A DNA stretch of 50,406 nucleotides from JAHWKS01 sp964458385 (GCA_964458385.1 CAYWIS010000016.1:1-50406), one strand, 5' to 3'. Positions 31,559 to 39,881 are shown, counted from the stretch's first letter. Notes: generated from the letters alone by a model not told the origin. Numbers and translations are program-made.

Positions 31559-31777
31559 AGACGAATCTCCAAAGCAAGTAAGGTCTCCCAGCGGCGGGGT
31601 GCCGCGCGGGAAGAAGACGGAAGCAAAAAATATGCCTTTATTGCGCTCTCGCGCCGTCCGCTGTACGTTTCGGCTCGATTTCGCAAGCGGATTCCAGGGA
31701 AGGCAATGCGAGGGTGGGTTATCGGGAGGGTGGTGGTCGTAAGGCGACCAACAGATGAATCGGTTTTTATCAGACGG

Positions 31778-31806
31778 ATGATAACCACCTTCTTGGCAAA
31801 AGTCAA
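31778..31806 (-). promoter_or_regulatory. Predicted promoter of the DUF1501/cytochrome cluster
   Basis: On the minus strand TTGACT (31806-31801) and TATCAT (31783-31778) are separated by exactly 17 bp. Transcription would begin near 31771, giving a leader of about 210 bases before the DUF1501 start. The leader holds an inverted pair GGTTATC/GATAACC spanning about 31715-31787. The span 31559-31958 contains no gene: it holds this promoter, the leader and the csrA terminators. Confidence 0.5.
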
Positions 31807-31846
31807 ACTCCAACAGACGGCAATCGCGGGAATTCAAGAAATGAGA

Positions 31847-31890
31847 AACCGCGTCGTCCAAGGTCTTGGCGGCCCCAGGACGACGCGGTT
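31847..31890 (-). terminator. Second csrA terminator (13-bp stem)
   Basis: AACCGCGTCGTCC (31847-31859) and GGACGACGCGGTT (31878-31890) form a perfect 13-bp stem with an 18-base loop. On the minus strand it is followed by TTTCTC. It lies 69 bp past the csrA stop and behind the first terminator. Confidence 0.6.
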
Positions 31891-31915
31891 CGTTGCTACG
31901 CCACACGACGTAAAA

Positions 31916-31941
31916 CGCCGTCCCCGTCCATGGGGGCGGCG
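31916..31941 (-). terminator. Intrinsic terminator of csrA
   Basis: CGCCG-T-CCCC (31916-31925) pairs with GGGG-G-CGGCG (31932-31941); the minus strand continues directly into TTTTA. This is a standard GC-rich stem plus T tract, 18 bp after the csrA stop codon. Confidence 0.7.
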
Positions 31942-31958
31942 AATGATTGCTCAAGTAA

Positions 31959-32129
31959 CTATGGCGACTCAAGTTCGGGCACGGCGTCCAATTCCTCGCG
32001 AAGCACCAATACATCGGGTGGGGCTTCAATTCCCAGGCGTACTTTGTCGCCCGATACGCGGACAATGGTAATGACTACCGAATCTCCTAACTTCAGTCGC
32101 TCGCCTTCGCGGCGGGACAAGACCAGCAT
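31959..32129 (-). CDS. csrA: Carbon storage regulator CsrA
   Basis: A 56-residue RNA-binding regulator. Translation gives MLVLSRREGERLKLGD, then VRLGIEAPPDVLVLREEL, matching CsrA/RsmA along its whole length, with the key RNA-contacting Leu4 and Arg44 (in LREE) in place. CsrA dimers bind GGA motifs in hairpin loops, usually near ribosome sites, and block or stabilise mRNAs. ATG 32129 has GGGAGG seven bases upstream. No flagellar gene or fliW is nearby, unlike the common arrangement in other bacteria. A gene for a 98-residue unknown protein lies 48 bp upstream, co-directional. Two strong terminators follow. Confidence 0.95.
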   Translation of the reverse strand: MLVLSRREGERLKLGDSVVITIVRVSGDKVRLGIEAPPDVLVLREELDAVPELESP

Positions 32130-32177
32130 CGTCAACCTCCCTGTTGCTGTATTTAAATGAGCGGTGTTTGCGAGCGG

Positions 32178-32474
32178 TCATGCCGCGACCGGGGTCAGCG
32201 CCGCAATGGGCGCCAGTTGCGTCCGTGACAACTTTTCCCCCGTGGGACCGTAAAACAAGACAGAATTGCGATCCGTTTCCCAAATGGCGGTCAAACGGAC
32301 GCTGCGCGGACCGTGGAGGCAAAAATACATGCCGCACGGCTTACCGCCGCGCACCAAAATACGCTCGCTCAGAGGAAAGGCGCCGACGACCAGATCGTGA
32401 TGATGACAAAGAGTCTCGTAAACGTACTGCCGTAAATCGGCGAGTCCTTTCAACTCCAGCATCTGACTTTCCAT
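32178..32474 (-). CDS. Conserved-looking 98-residue protein upstream of csrA
   Basis: A small soluble protein starting at ATG 32474 (MESQMLELKG), with GGAG about 10 bases upstream. It has no signal peptide or membrane segment. Visible features are a helical start (LADLRQYVYETLCHHHDLVVG), then an alternating beta-rich part: RILVRGGKPCGMYFCLHGPRSVRLTAIWETDRNSVLFYGPTGE. I do not recognise the family. The 48-bp gap to csrA and the shared terminators indicate one operon, so it may modulate CsrA or respond to the same signal. FliW, the known CsrA antagonist, is longer and not similar. Confidence 0.75.
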   Translation of the reverse strand: MESQMLELKGLADLRQYVYETLCHHHDLVVGAFPLSERILVRGGKPCGMYFCLHGPRSVRLTAIWETDRNSVLFYGPTGEKLSRTQLAPIAALTPVAA

Positions 32475-32667
32475 GGGGCAAACTCCGAGTGGGGCCAAAG
32501 GTTCGCGCCGGTGGGGAGAGGCGTGGAACCTGGGGGGCTTGGGTGGGCAAGGGTGAATATCGGCACTCGGCGAGATATTTCTTTGCGGAACCCTGCGCAA
32601 GGAGGAGAGGTAGCCAAACGCAGCGATTGTGCCGCGCAGGCGAAGTTTTCTCACGCTTGGCCCAGGC

Positions 32668-34044
32668 TTACGCGCCATCCAGATTGACCACCACGCGCCG
32701 ATAGCGCGTTAGTGCGGGAGCGCCTTGGTCGGTCACTTCAAGAATCAGGTGAACCGTGGCGCCCGCCTGATCGCGCGGCAGCCGAACGACCGTTTCCGCT
32801 GCGGTGGGGTCGGCTATCTCGACCTGGCCCCGCGCCGTGCCGGCCTCGTGATACACCCACCAGCGATAGGTCAAAGCATCGCCATCGGGATCGGTTGAAC
32901 CCGCCGCGCTTATGGGAAGCTCCGCGCCTGGCGCCGCGGTCAAATGGACGACGCGGCCGGAAGTGTCGCCGCGAAAGGCGGCAACGGGCGGATGATTGGC
33001 TTGGTCTTTCGGCTGCACGCACCAATCCATACGCGCCTGAAAGTCGGCCTGAAAGGCGGGGCGCCAACGCCACACGGTCGCCCGCGCGTCGGTCACCCCG
33101 TTGACGGAATCGCGGGCGTCGCGATAAAGGCCGTGTTGTTTGTGCTGGAATCGGCCGCCCCAACTTCCCCATTCGGGATGGTCAGGGGCGCTCAGCCCGA
33201 CCGGTAGGAAGTAGAACCACGATGGCGTGTCGCCTTCCTTGAGCGCCACATGCGGATTGGGCTCTGTCCATGTGGCGTTGGGGTAAAGCTCGCCAAGCGG
33301 GCCGTGACTCCGGCGAACGTGCATATCGAGCCAGGCTTTTGAGGTCAGCGCTTCGTCGCCACTCAGGTACATGCCGCGAAAGGCGCCGTTGCGTTTATCC
33401 TGTCCCGGTTCGGCCGAGGCCAGAACGTAAAAAAGATTGGGAAAATTCTTAAAGATCCACGGTTGCAATCCGTCCTGGTCGGCAATGTCGTACACGCGCA
33501 GCTTGGCGATGAATGCCGCGAGCGCAGCTTCGTCGCGATCATGACGCACTCGCCATAAGGCCTGGGCTAGATCGGTTTGGCCGCCCCAAATGGCTATGTA
33601 GACGGGGCGCGGATCGGGCCGGTCCACCACGTGAATGATCCAGCGCGAGGCCGTTGTGTCGTGCTCGGGGCCAATGGCGCCTTCGCCGCGTTCCGGATTG
33701 CCTGGCTGAATGCGCTCCAGAAGCTGCGCCGCCGCGGGATAGCCGGGCGCGTGCAAGGCCAGATTATCGCGCACCTGGCCGTAGGCCTCGACAACGCGGC
33801 GAATCAATTGCGGTTGAACAATCTTCTGCCTTAACTCACCGGGAGTGCCCGACGCCGAAGCGATTAAGCCTTCGATTTCGAACTCATTGGCGTAGGTCAA
33901 CAGGCGAATGAGCGATTGTTGATCGTCGGGGTCTCCGCCGATGTCGGTAGTGATGATCAACCGCGGGCGCTGGTCGTTGGCGTGGCCCACTGGAGCAACC
34001 AGCAGGCAAGCGGCGGCCAAGAGCAAAACCAGACGGCAGGCCAT
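32668..34044 (-). CDS. Secreted DUF1593 nucleoside-hydrolase-like protein
   Basis: A 458-residue exported protein (signal to about residue 22). The N-terminal two-thirds match DUF1593: RLIITTDIGGDPDDQQSLIRLL has the nucleoside-hydrolase-like Asp cluster that binds calcium (DxGGDxDD), and IAIWGGQTDLAQAL and WSWWGGRF-like segments (here GSWGGRFQ) follow. The C-terminal 110 residues form an immunoglobulin-like domain (GSTDPDGDALTYRWWVYHEAG). Such proteins are annotated as sugar-binding or cellulose-related hydrolases, but the substrate is unproven. The DUF6807 gene is 89 bp upstream in the same direction, which suggests shared carbohydrate use. Confidence 0.9.
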   Translation of the reverse strand: MACRLVLLLAAACLLVAPVGHANDQRPRLIITTDIGGDPDDQQSLIRLLTYANEFEIEGLIASASGTPGELRQKIVQPQLIRRVVEAYGQVRDNLALHAPGYPAAAQLLERIQPGNPERGEGAIGPEHDTTASRWIIHVVDRPDPRPVYIAIWGGQTDLAQALWRVRHDRDEAALAAFIAKLRVYDIADQDGLQPWIFKNFPNLFYVLASAEPGQDKRNGAFRGMYLSGDEALTSKAWLDMHVRRSHGPLGELYPNATWTEPNPHVALKEGDTPSWFYFLPVGLSAPDHPEWGSWGGRFQHKQHGLYRDARDSVNGVTDARATVWRWRPAFQADFQARMDWCVQPKDQANHPPVAAFRGDTSGRVVHLTAAPGAELPISAAGSTDPDGDALTYRWWVYHEAGTARGQVEIADPTAAETVVRLPRDQAGATVHLILEVTDQGAPALTRYRRVVVNLDGA

Positions 34045-34133
34045 GGCGGAACTCCTCGCAGCAAAAGACCGCTACAACGACTGCCCGCTCTGAGGCGGGC
34101 GAGCAGGTCACGGCGCGCTGGAAATCGGTGGCG

Positions 34134-35084
34134 TTAGACGCCTTTCTTGATCGCCGCGTATTTGGCGAACTCCTCGGCTACCTTGCCTTCCTTCTCATCG
34201 CCGCGGTGGAGCAACACGCGGTAACGCAGGGTGAGGGTTTCGCCTTTCTGAATGGTGTGGGAGCCGTCGGCGTTCTTGTCGCCGGTGAAGTCGCGCACGC
34301 CAAACGGATTGGCGGCGAACAGGCCGTAGGTGCGTACGTGCCAGTAGGTCGGGTAACGGAAGCTGCTGGGATGGTTGAAAATGGCGATGCCGACCGTCTC
34401 GCCCTCGACGGGGCCATGATAATCGACCCAAGGAGCACGCTTACCCCAGGCCTCCGCGTCGGTCAGCCCGTCGCTGTTGACGATCTTACCGCCTAGCTTG
34501 GCGTCGACTTGCATGGTGCCGGCTGTGGCAAGCGAGAAGGTCCCTTCTTTGGTGTCGCCAAAGGTGAGCGGACCTTCGCTGGCTTTGAGGGTAATGTCGA
34601 AGTCGATCCAGCGGCGCTCGTCATCGGCGCCGAAAACGAGCGTTCGTTCGTCTTCGCACACCTTTTTGCCGTCGGGCCCGATCCAGTCGTTACGCGTAAT
34701 GATGGTGGCCTGCTCGCCTCCTTCCACCTTGACGAACTCACGATGAACGATGTCGCCATGGTTGGCGTTCTCGTGCCAGAAGTGCACGCCGTTGACGTTG
34801 TCGTGTGTGAACCAGAACGAGCGCTGATGAATATGCCCTTTGTGTTCGTGCGGCTTGGCGTCCTCCAACGGATAAGCGCGCGTCATTGCCTTGCCCGTGG
34901 GGCCAATCACCGGATAGAGCACCGGTTTGGCGCCCGACTTCTTGAGATACTTGGTGAACAGCTTGCCGTTGACGAGCACCGTAACGCCTTCTTCGTCCTG
35001 CTGGACCGTGAATTTTTCGGCTTGGGCCGACGCTACGAAGGCGAATACGGGGATCATGAACAATGCAAAGCGTAAGTAAGGCAT
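34134..35084 (-). CDS. Secreted DUF6807 (PmoA-like) protein
   Basis: A 316-residue exported protein, with signal peptide to about 22 (ASAQAE). The sequence matches the family historically called PmoA-like or methane-oxygenase-like, now DUF6807: YPVIGPTGKAMTRAYPLE, the His-rich HEHKGHIHQRSFWFTHDNVNGVHFW and NHPSSFRYPTYWHVR. It is not a methane monooxygenase subunit. The many His residues could bind metal. Family members cluster with sugar dehydrogenases and hydrolases in Planctomycetes and Bacteroidetes, which fits its neighbour DUF1593. A catalytic role in carbohydrate breakdown is inferred only. Confidence 0.9.
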   Translation of the reverse strand: MPYLRFALFMIPVFAFVASAQAEKFTVQQDEEGVTVLVNGKLFTKYLKKSGAKPVLYPVIGPTGKAMTRAYPLEDAKPHEHKGHIHQRSFWFTHDNVNGVHFWHENANHGDIVHREFVKVEGGEQATIITRNDWIGPDGKKVCEDERTLVFGADDERRWIDFDITLKASEGPLTFGDTKEGTFSLATAGTMQVDAKLGGKIVNSDGLTDAEAWGKRAPWVDYHGPVEGETVGIAIFNHPSSFRYPTYWHVRTYGLFAANPFGVRDFTGDKNADGSHTIQKGETLTLRYRVLLHRGDEKEGKVAEEFAKYAAIKKGV

Positions 35085-35177
35085 GGGAGCAATCCAGGCG
35101 AGAAGTCAGGAAAGAGAACATCGCCCAGCAGAGACGCCGCCCCCGCGGGCCATCTTATGGTAATCGCTGAAAATACG

Positions 35178-35194
35178 CTTCGCCACCGGCGAAG
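35178..35194 (-). terminator. Terminator-like hairpin after the alpha/beta hydrolase gene
   Basis: CTTCGCC (35178-35184) and GGCGAAG (35188-35194) pair around a 3-base loop, and the minus strand continues CGTATTTTC. It lies 29 bp after the alpha/beta hydrolase stop and before the DUF6807 gene. Confidence 0.5.
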
Positions 35195-35222
35195 GATCAT
35201 GGGCGCCGTGCGGCGTGGTTGA

Positions 35223-36272
35223 CTACTCGTCTTCGGTAGGGCGTTCCGCCGGCGCTGGCTGCGCTTCGGCGGGGCGGTGCAGGAAGTGAGGCGGAGCCAA
35301 CGCGGGGATGGCGGCGTGTGTGGGTACGGCGTAGTGCTGATGAAACTCCGCAATTTGCTGGGCGGCCTCTCCGGCGTATTCGATAAAGAAGTCGTGCCCA
35401 CCGCGGATGTGATGTTCCTCCAATCGCGGGAACTGCTCTCGGGTCGTTCGATACTCCGAGGGATGGAAAATTTCGTCGGTCTCGCTGAAGAGCAGTCGCT
35501 TGGGCAAACCGTCGTCGCGAATCCGTGGACGCAGCAACGGCCGCAGAACAAGCTGGCAGTAGAGCCAAAAGGGGGCGTGTTTCAACTGTTCGGTGGTGCG
35601 TTCCACAATGGGGGCGGGCGTCAGGTCGTCAAAGAACAGCTCGCGCACCATCTCGGGCGTGCGCATCAGCGAGTGGATGTTGAGCGTTAACACCGCCTTG
35701 AGATACCGAAGCGGATGCCGCCTTAAGATCCGCAGTGAAATGGGGAGGGCGCCGTGAATGGGAATTGGCGCCATCAGCACGGTGGGGCGCCGCCACTGGG
35801 GATATCGCTGCTGCATCTCTTGGCCGATCAACGCCCCTAACGAGTGCAATGCATAGCTGCCAACGGGGAGCCGCGGATGGTCCTCTGCAAACTTCCGCAG
35901 CGCCGCCGCCATGCCTTCCCGATAGTGCTGCATACCCAGGGCGTTACGAAAGAACCCGGCGTTCTCCGACTGCTGATCGATCATCAGCGCGTGCAGGCCG
36001 AGCGAATTCAACCGGGCGATCAGTGGCAAGAACTGGTCCCGCGTATGGCAGATCCCATGATGCAGCGCCACGACCTGATCACTGACCGGATCCGCCGCTT
36101 CGTGAAACGAATAGGTCACCCGTTGCCGCAGGCGAGTAGGAACAACTGTCACGTTCATGGCGGCGGAAGGTCCAATGGCCAGTAGGCAAAGCACGCACCA
36201 CACCACGCCCCATGCCCAGCAGATTACCACGTCGCCCGCTCGTAAGGTAGAAAAAAACTCCTCTTTGCTCAA
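35223..36272 (-). CDS. Alpha/beta hydrolase-fold protein
   Basis: A protein of up to 349 residues. The core reads VVALHHGICHTRDQFLPLI (oxyanion-hole area), MIDQQSENAGFF, a nucleophile elbow-like YALHSLGALIG, and a C-terminal GGHDFFIEYAGE with the probable catalytic His. The elbow is H-S-L-G-A rather than strict G-x-S-x-G, so activity is probable but not certain. A hydrophobic segment (residues 14-37) would anchor or export it if the TTG at 36272 is the start; ATG 36158 would remove that segment. I kept the longer form because a GGGTGG precedes it and the hydrophobic stretch is intact. The C-terminus is Pro/Ala-rich. Confidence 0.75.
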   Translation of the reverse strand: MSKEEFFSTLRAGDVVICWAWGVVWCVLCLLAIGPSAAMNVTVVPTRLRQRVTYSFHEAADPVSDQVVALHHGICHTRDQFLPLIARLNSLGLHALMIDQQSENAGFFRNALGMQHYREGMAAALRKFAEDHPRLPVGSYALHSLGALIGQEMQQRYPQWRRPTVLMAPIPIHGALPISLRILRRHPLRYLKAVLTLNIHSLMRTPEMVRELFFDDLTPAPIVERTTEQLKHAPFWLYCQLVLRPLLRPRIRDDGLPKRLLFSETDEIFHPSEYRTTREQFPRLEEHHIRGGHDFFIEYAGEAAQQIAEFHQHYAVPTHAAIPALAPPHFLHRPAEAQPAPAERPTEDE

Positions 36273-36641
36273 AATTCCACCCTTCTGTGCTTTCTTGAGG
36301 ACGCCCCAACTTCCTTGAGATCGCCGCGCGATGGGCGGTTAGCTAGGCGACATCTATGGACGTTCGGATTGCGTGCAGGGGATCGTCAATTGAGCGGGGC
36401 CTGCGACGCCTGGCTGCGCGTTCGAGGTGGCGGTGGGGGCAAGAATCGGAGATCTGGTAACGGGGACCACCAGGCGCCGGGAAAGTTGTCGTTGGTTTCG
36501 TCGTGTCATTCTTTGAAAAATCTATGTTGTTAATTTTTGGAAATGTAGATGAGAAAAAAATTCATAAAAATGAACATCTGTTCGGTATAATGTAGGGTGG
36601 TTTACTTTTGCGGCTCCCTCCTCTTCGCCCCCGCCTTGCTG
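36273..36641. other. AT-rich intergenic region upstream of the ParB-like gene
   Basis: 369 bp without a gene. The part 36500-36600 is much richer in A and T than the rest of the window. It contains a perfect TATAAT (36586-36591), the inverted repeat TTCAT/ATGAA (36561-36574) and GAAC-ATCT-GTTC (36572-36583). The remaining part shows nothing recognisable. Confidence 0.6.
36572..36591 (+). promoter_or_regulatory. Candidate -10 box with an adjoining GAAC-N4-GTTC palindrome
   Basis: TATAAT at 36586-36591 lies 50 bp before the ParB-like start. Directly upstream, GAACATCTGTTC (36572-36583) matches the GAAC-N4-GTTC core of Gram-positive-type LexA (SOS) boxes. A bound repressor there would cover the promoter spacer. 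No good -35 box is found at the usual distance. Whether this organism's LexA uses such a motif is unknown. Confidence 0.35.
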
Positions 36642-37490
36642 ATGAACCCGCCTGCGCATCCTGTGTGTGGTCTGTTTCCGATGATGCCGAAGGAGGAGTT
36701 GGAGCGTTTGACGGACGATATTCGGCGGCGGGGATTGCTGCAGCCGATTGTGCTGCTGGAAGGGGCGGTGCTCGATGGGCGAAACCGGCTGGCGGCTTGT
36801 CGCCAGGCGGGGGTAACGCCGCGGTTTACTGAATGGCGCGGCGAGGGTTCGCCGCTGGAATGGCTGATTGCCCAAAACGTGGTGCGGCGGCATCTTTCTC
36901 CCAGTCAGCGAGCGGTTTTGGCCTTGGCCGTATTGCCGTTCTTGGAAGCTGCGGCCAAAGAACGTGTGCGGACCGGGGCGGCGCGTCCTCGAGGTGCGCA
37001 AACGTGCGCACCTCTCCACCAGGGCTCCGAAGCGAAACTGCGTGCGGCGGATCAGGCGGCCCGACTATTTGGAGCGAGTTCGCGGTATGTGCAGGTCGCT
37101 AAACGCGTCCAGCAAAAATGCCCGGCGCTGTTGCCGTGGGTGGCGGCGGGAACGATCAACCTGCACGAGGCTGCGTCCGCACTCCGGTTGCCGAAGAAGG
37201 TCTTGCAACGCGTCAGGGAAGTTTTGGAAGCAACCTCACCTGACGCCGATGTGCCGTTCAGCCGCGTGGTGAGGCGGGCGTATGAGGAGTATCATCACGC
37301 CACGGCGCCGGCCAGGGTTGTGCCGTACTCGTCGCCGGCGCCGCAGGAGGAGCTTCGCCTGCTGTCTGCGCCCCAAGTTGAAACGGTTTTTGAGTTGAGG
37401 CTAACAGCGGACCAGCTCGACGCTCTGGACCGAGGCGCCGAACTGGCGGTAACGGTTGCTGGCCGCGCGTGCCTTCTCCGCCGACGGTGA
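36642..37490 (+). CDS. ParB/Spo0J-like nuclease or partition domain protein (orphan)
   Basis: A 282-residue protein from ATG 36642 (MNPPAHPVCGLFP). The N-terminal ParB/sulfiredoxin-like domain has the signatures ELERLTDDIRRRGLLQPIVLLEG and VLDGRNRLAACRQAG, then IAQNVVRRHLSPSQRA. A helix-turn-helix-like region follows near 150-185 (AADQAARLFGASSRYVQVAKRV). Chromosomal ParB proteins lie beside parA; here there is no parA and no parS-like site was noticed. The DGRNRLAAC type is common in plasmid, phage and regulatory ParB-like proteins. Its AT-rich promoter and isolated setting suggest horizontal arrival. No clear ribosome site precedes the ATG. Confidence 0.82.
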   Translation: MNPPAHPVCGLFPMMPKEELERLTDDIRRRGLLQPIVLLEGAVLDGRNRLAACRQAGVTPRFTEWRGEGSPLEWLIAQNVVRRHLSPSQRAVLALAVLPFLEAAAKERVRTGAARPRGAQTCAPLHQGSEAKLRAADQAARLFGASSRYVQVAKRVQQKCPALLPWVAAGTINLHEAASALRLPKKVLQRVREVLEATSPDADVPFSRVVRRAYEEYHHATAPARVVPYSSPAPQEELRLLSAPQVETVFELRLTADQLDALDRGAELAVTVAGRACLLRRR

Positions 37491-37508
37491 CACGGCGGGG
37501 CAGCGAGG

Positions 37509-38297
37509 CTAGTCGGTTCGCTTGCTCACGCGGGCGGGCCACTTGAGATACACGCTCGGATCGACGTGCTTGAACGTGCTGATGTAGCTGTCGGCCTCTT
37601 CGATCCGCTTTTGGTCCGAGGGCAAGATGCGCCAGGTGAACAGATGCTTGCTGCGAACCGACGTTTCCTTTTCAAAAACGGCGCGGGGAGTCATGGTTTT
37701 GATGACCTCGCCTGGAATCATGCCGCGCGCTTCCAATTGAGCGTTCAACTCCATGCGGGCGAAGGGGGGCATATTTCCCAGCCGCACGCCGTTCATTCGT
37801 GCGTACCAGTCGGCGAAGTTGCGGTACCGCCGCACGACACTTTCGTTGGGCGGTTCGATGGCCGATGGGAGAGCCGTGTACTTAAGCCGCTTGCTCAGGA
37901 GCGTAATGGCGTTGGTCTTGGAATCGAACTGCACGTCGAACGAGGGATTGGCCAGGAACCGTATGTCCTCGTCGCGCGACTGGGAGGCCTGGGCCTGGAT
38001 GGCGGCGGTGAATTGAAGCAGTTGCTCGCAGGTGAGGGTGGTTTGTTCGCGCCGGTCGGGCGCCAACAGGAGGAACCGTTCGCCCTTGACGTCGTAGATG
38101 GTGATTTCCTTGGGCTCTTCGTACATGAAGTCGTAGACACGACCGCCGACAAAGAGCGTGAGGTATTGAGCCGCGGGCTTGTTCTTGTCGGCGTCGAGAA
38201 ACACGTCGGTTTCAACGCGGAAATCTTGCCCCAGGACCAGCGATGTCGTTCCGACAGCTACGGCCCAGGCCAGTGCCGCGATGGGCGCCAGTCGCAT
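37509..38297 (-). CDS. Secreted protein of unknown function
   Basis: A 262-residue exported protein; ATG 38297 has a strong AGGAGG eight bases upstream and opens a signal peptide ending near GQDF (residue 22-25). The mature part begins FRVETDVFLDADKNKPAAQYLTLFVGGRVYDFMYEEPKEITIYD, a pattern that looks like a beta-rich domain, followed by a helical middle and a basic C-terminus. I know no named family; similar proteins appear restricted to Planctomycetes. It is divergent from the MFS transporter gene and convergent with the ParB-like gene (18 bp apart). Confidence 0.8.
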   Translation of the reverse strand: MRLAPIAALAWAVAVGTTSLVLGQDFRVETDVFLDADKNKPAAQYLTLFVGGRVYDFMYEEPKEITIYDVKGERFLLLAPDRREQTTLTCEQLLQFTAAIQAQASQSRDEDIRFLANPSFDVQFDSKTNAITLLSKRLKYTALPSAIEPPNESVVRRYRNFADWYARMNGVRLGNMPPFARMELNAQLEARGMIPGEVIKTMTPRAVFEKETSVRSKHLFTWRILPSDQKRIEEADSYISTFKHVDPSVYLKWPARVSKRTD

Positions 38298-38479
38298 AAC
38301 AAAGCCTCCTCGCATCGGGGGAATACGGTTTCCCGGGGAGGATAAGCGAAAACGCTGTTTTCGGTCTACGTCGAACCACAGGTTTTGTGCTTTTTTCTTG
38401 GCAATTTCTCTTTTAGAATGTGCGGTTTCGTTGGCCGCGTTATCTCTCAATTTCTCTTTCCTGCCATTTTTTCCTGGTG

Positions 38480-39841
38480 ATGCAAGCGATGATAACCGCA
38501 CGCCTGAGCCTCATGATGTTCCTCCAGTTTTTCATCTGGGGCGCGTGGTATGTGACCGTGGGCAACTATATGAACACCCACGGCATGTTCGATTGGGTAG
38601 GCTGGGCGTACACGGTAGCGCCGATCGCCGCGATTATCTCGCCGTTCTTTCTGGGGATGATCGCCGATCGCTTCTTCGCCAGCGAACGCGTGCTGGGCGT
38701 GCTGCACTTGCTGGGCGGCGCCATTATGTTAGGTACGCCCGCGGCCGCCCGCATGGGGCCGGAAATATTTGTGGGGGCGTTGTTCCTACACACCTTGTGC
38801 TACATGCCGACCCTCGGCCTGACCAACACGCTCGCGTTCCACAACATTACCAACCAGGAGAAGCAATTCCCGATTATTCGCGTATTCGGCACCATCGGCT
38901 GGATTGCCGCGAACTGGGTCGTCAGCAAAGTGTTCCAGGCCGACTTTAGCGCCACCCAGTTCTACGTGACCGGCGCGGCCGCCTTGGCGCTGGGGGTGGT
39001 GAGCTTCTTTCTCCCGCACACGCCGCCGCCGGCGGCCGGCAAGAAGATTACCGCGGGCGAGATTGTGGGTGTCGACGCGCTGGCGCTGCTCAAGCAGCCG
39101 TCGTTCGCTGTGTTTATCTTGTGCTCGTTCCTGATCTGCATTCCGCTGGCCGCTTATTACGCCTACGCCCCGGTGTATGCGGGCAAGGTGGGCTTTGCGA
39201 ACCCGGCGTTTAACATGTCGTTCGGGCAGGTTTCGGAAATCTTCTTCATGCTGGCCATGCCGTTGTTCTTCGCCCGGCTGGGCGTCAAGTGGATGTTGCT
39301 GGTTGGCATGTTGGCGTGGGTGGTGCGGTACGGCTTGTTTGCGGCGGCCGACGACAACAACGTGCAGTGGATGGTGCTGGGCGGCATTCTGCTCCACGGC
39401 ATCTGCTACGACTTTTTCTTTGTCACGGGGTTTATTTACACCGACAAGAAGTGCAGCAAAGAGATCCGCGGCCAGGCCCAAGGCTTCTTGGTGCTTGTGA
39501 CCCAAGGGCTTGGGCTGGGGATTGGCGCCCAAGTGATGAAGTGGATTGTCGCCCGCTACACGCCCGCCGAAGCCTTGGAGTTGCAAGCCCGTTCAACGGA
39601 GCTGACTCGCGAGGCGTTCGCTATGACCGACCAATCGGCGGCCCAACCGTTGTTCGACCAGGCCAATCAACTGGGCGCGCAAGCCAGCCAATTGATGAAT
39701 TGGCAAATGATTTGGTTGATTCCGTGCATCGCCGCCGCGGCGGTCATGGTGTTGTTCTTCTTGGCGTTCTGGGACCGCGTTGATACCACCACGGACGAGG
39801 CCGAGGTGGCCAAGGGACGCTTGGCCGAAGATTCGCCGTAA
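38480..39841 (+). CDS. MFS transporter, nucleoside:H+ symporter-like
   Basis: A 453-residue integral membrane protein with about 12 predicted helices. The start MITARLSLMMFLQFFIWGAWYVTVGNY and the segments SPFFLGMIADRFF and TLAFHNITNQEKQFPIIRVFGTIGWI match the nucleoside:proton symporter (NupG/XapB) branch of the major facilitator superfamily. Planctomycetes carry many such genes, often near sugar-related ones, so the substrate may not be a nucleoside. ATG 38480 and ATG 38489 are both possible; neither has a convincing ribosome site. A hairpin follows, then the ceramidase-like gene in the same direction. Confidence 0.9.
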   Translation: MQAMITARLSLMMFLQFFIWGAWYVTVGNYMNTHGMFDWVGWAYTVAPIAAIISPFFLGMIADRFFASERVLGVLHLLGGAIMLGTPAAARMGPEIFVGALFLHTLCYMPTLGLTNTLAFHNITNQEKQFPIIRVFGTIGWIAANWVVSKVFQADFSATQFYVTGAAALALGVVSFFLPHTPPPAAGKKITAGEIVGVDALALLKQPSFAVFILCSFLICIPLAAYYAYAPVYAGKVGFANPAFNMSFGQVSEIFFMLAMPLFFARLGVKWMLLVGMLAWVVRYGLFAAADDNNVQWMVLGGILLHGICYDFFFVTGFIYTDKKCSKEIRGQAQGFLVLVTQGLGLGIGAQVMKWIVARYTPAEALELQARSTELTREAFAMTDQSAAQPLFDQANQLGAQASQLMNWQMIWLIPCIAAAAVMVLFFLAFWDRVDTTTDEAEVAKGRLAEDSP

Positions 39842-39881
39842 GCACGGCATCGGCGGCGGTTGCAAACCGATGATTCAAGGC

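Noticed and set aside
34134..35084. Methane monooxygenase subunit PmoA
   Set aside because: The PmoA-like family name is historical. The protein is a soluble exported His-rich protein without the membrane helices of particulate methane monooxygenase.
36642..37490. Chromosomal partition parB and nearby origin of replication
   Set aside because: There is no parA, no dnaA, and no cluster of DnaA boxes or parS sites that I can see; the protein is of the orphan ParB-like type.
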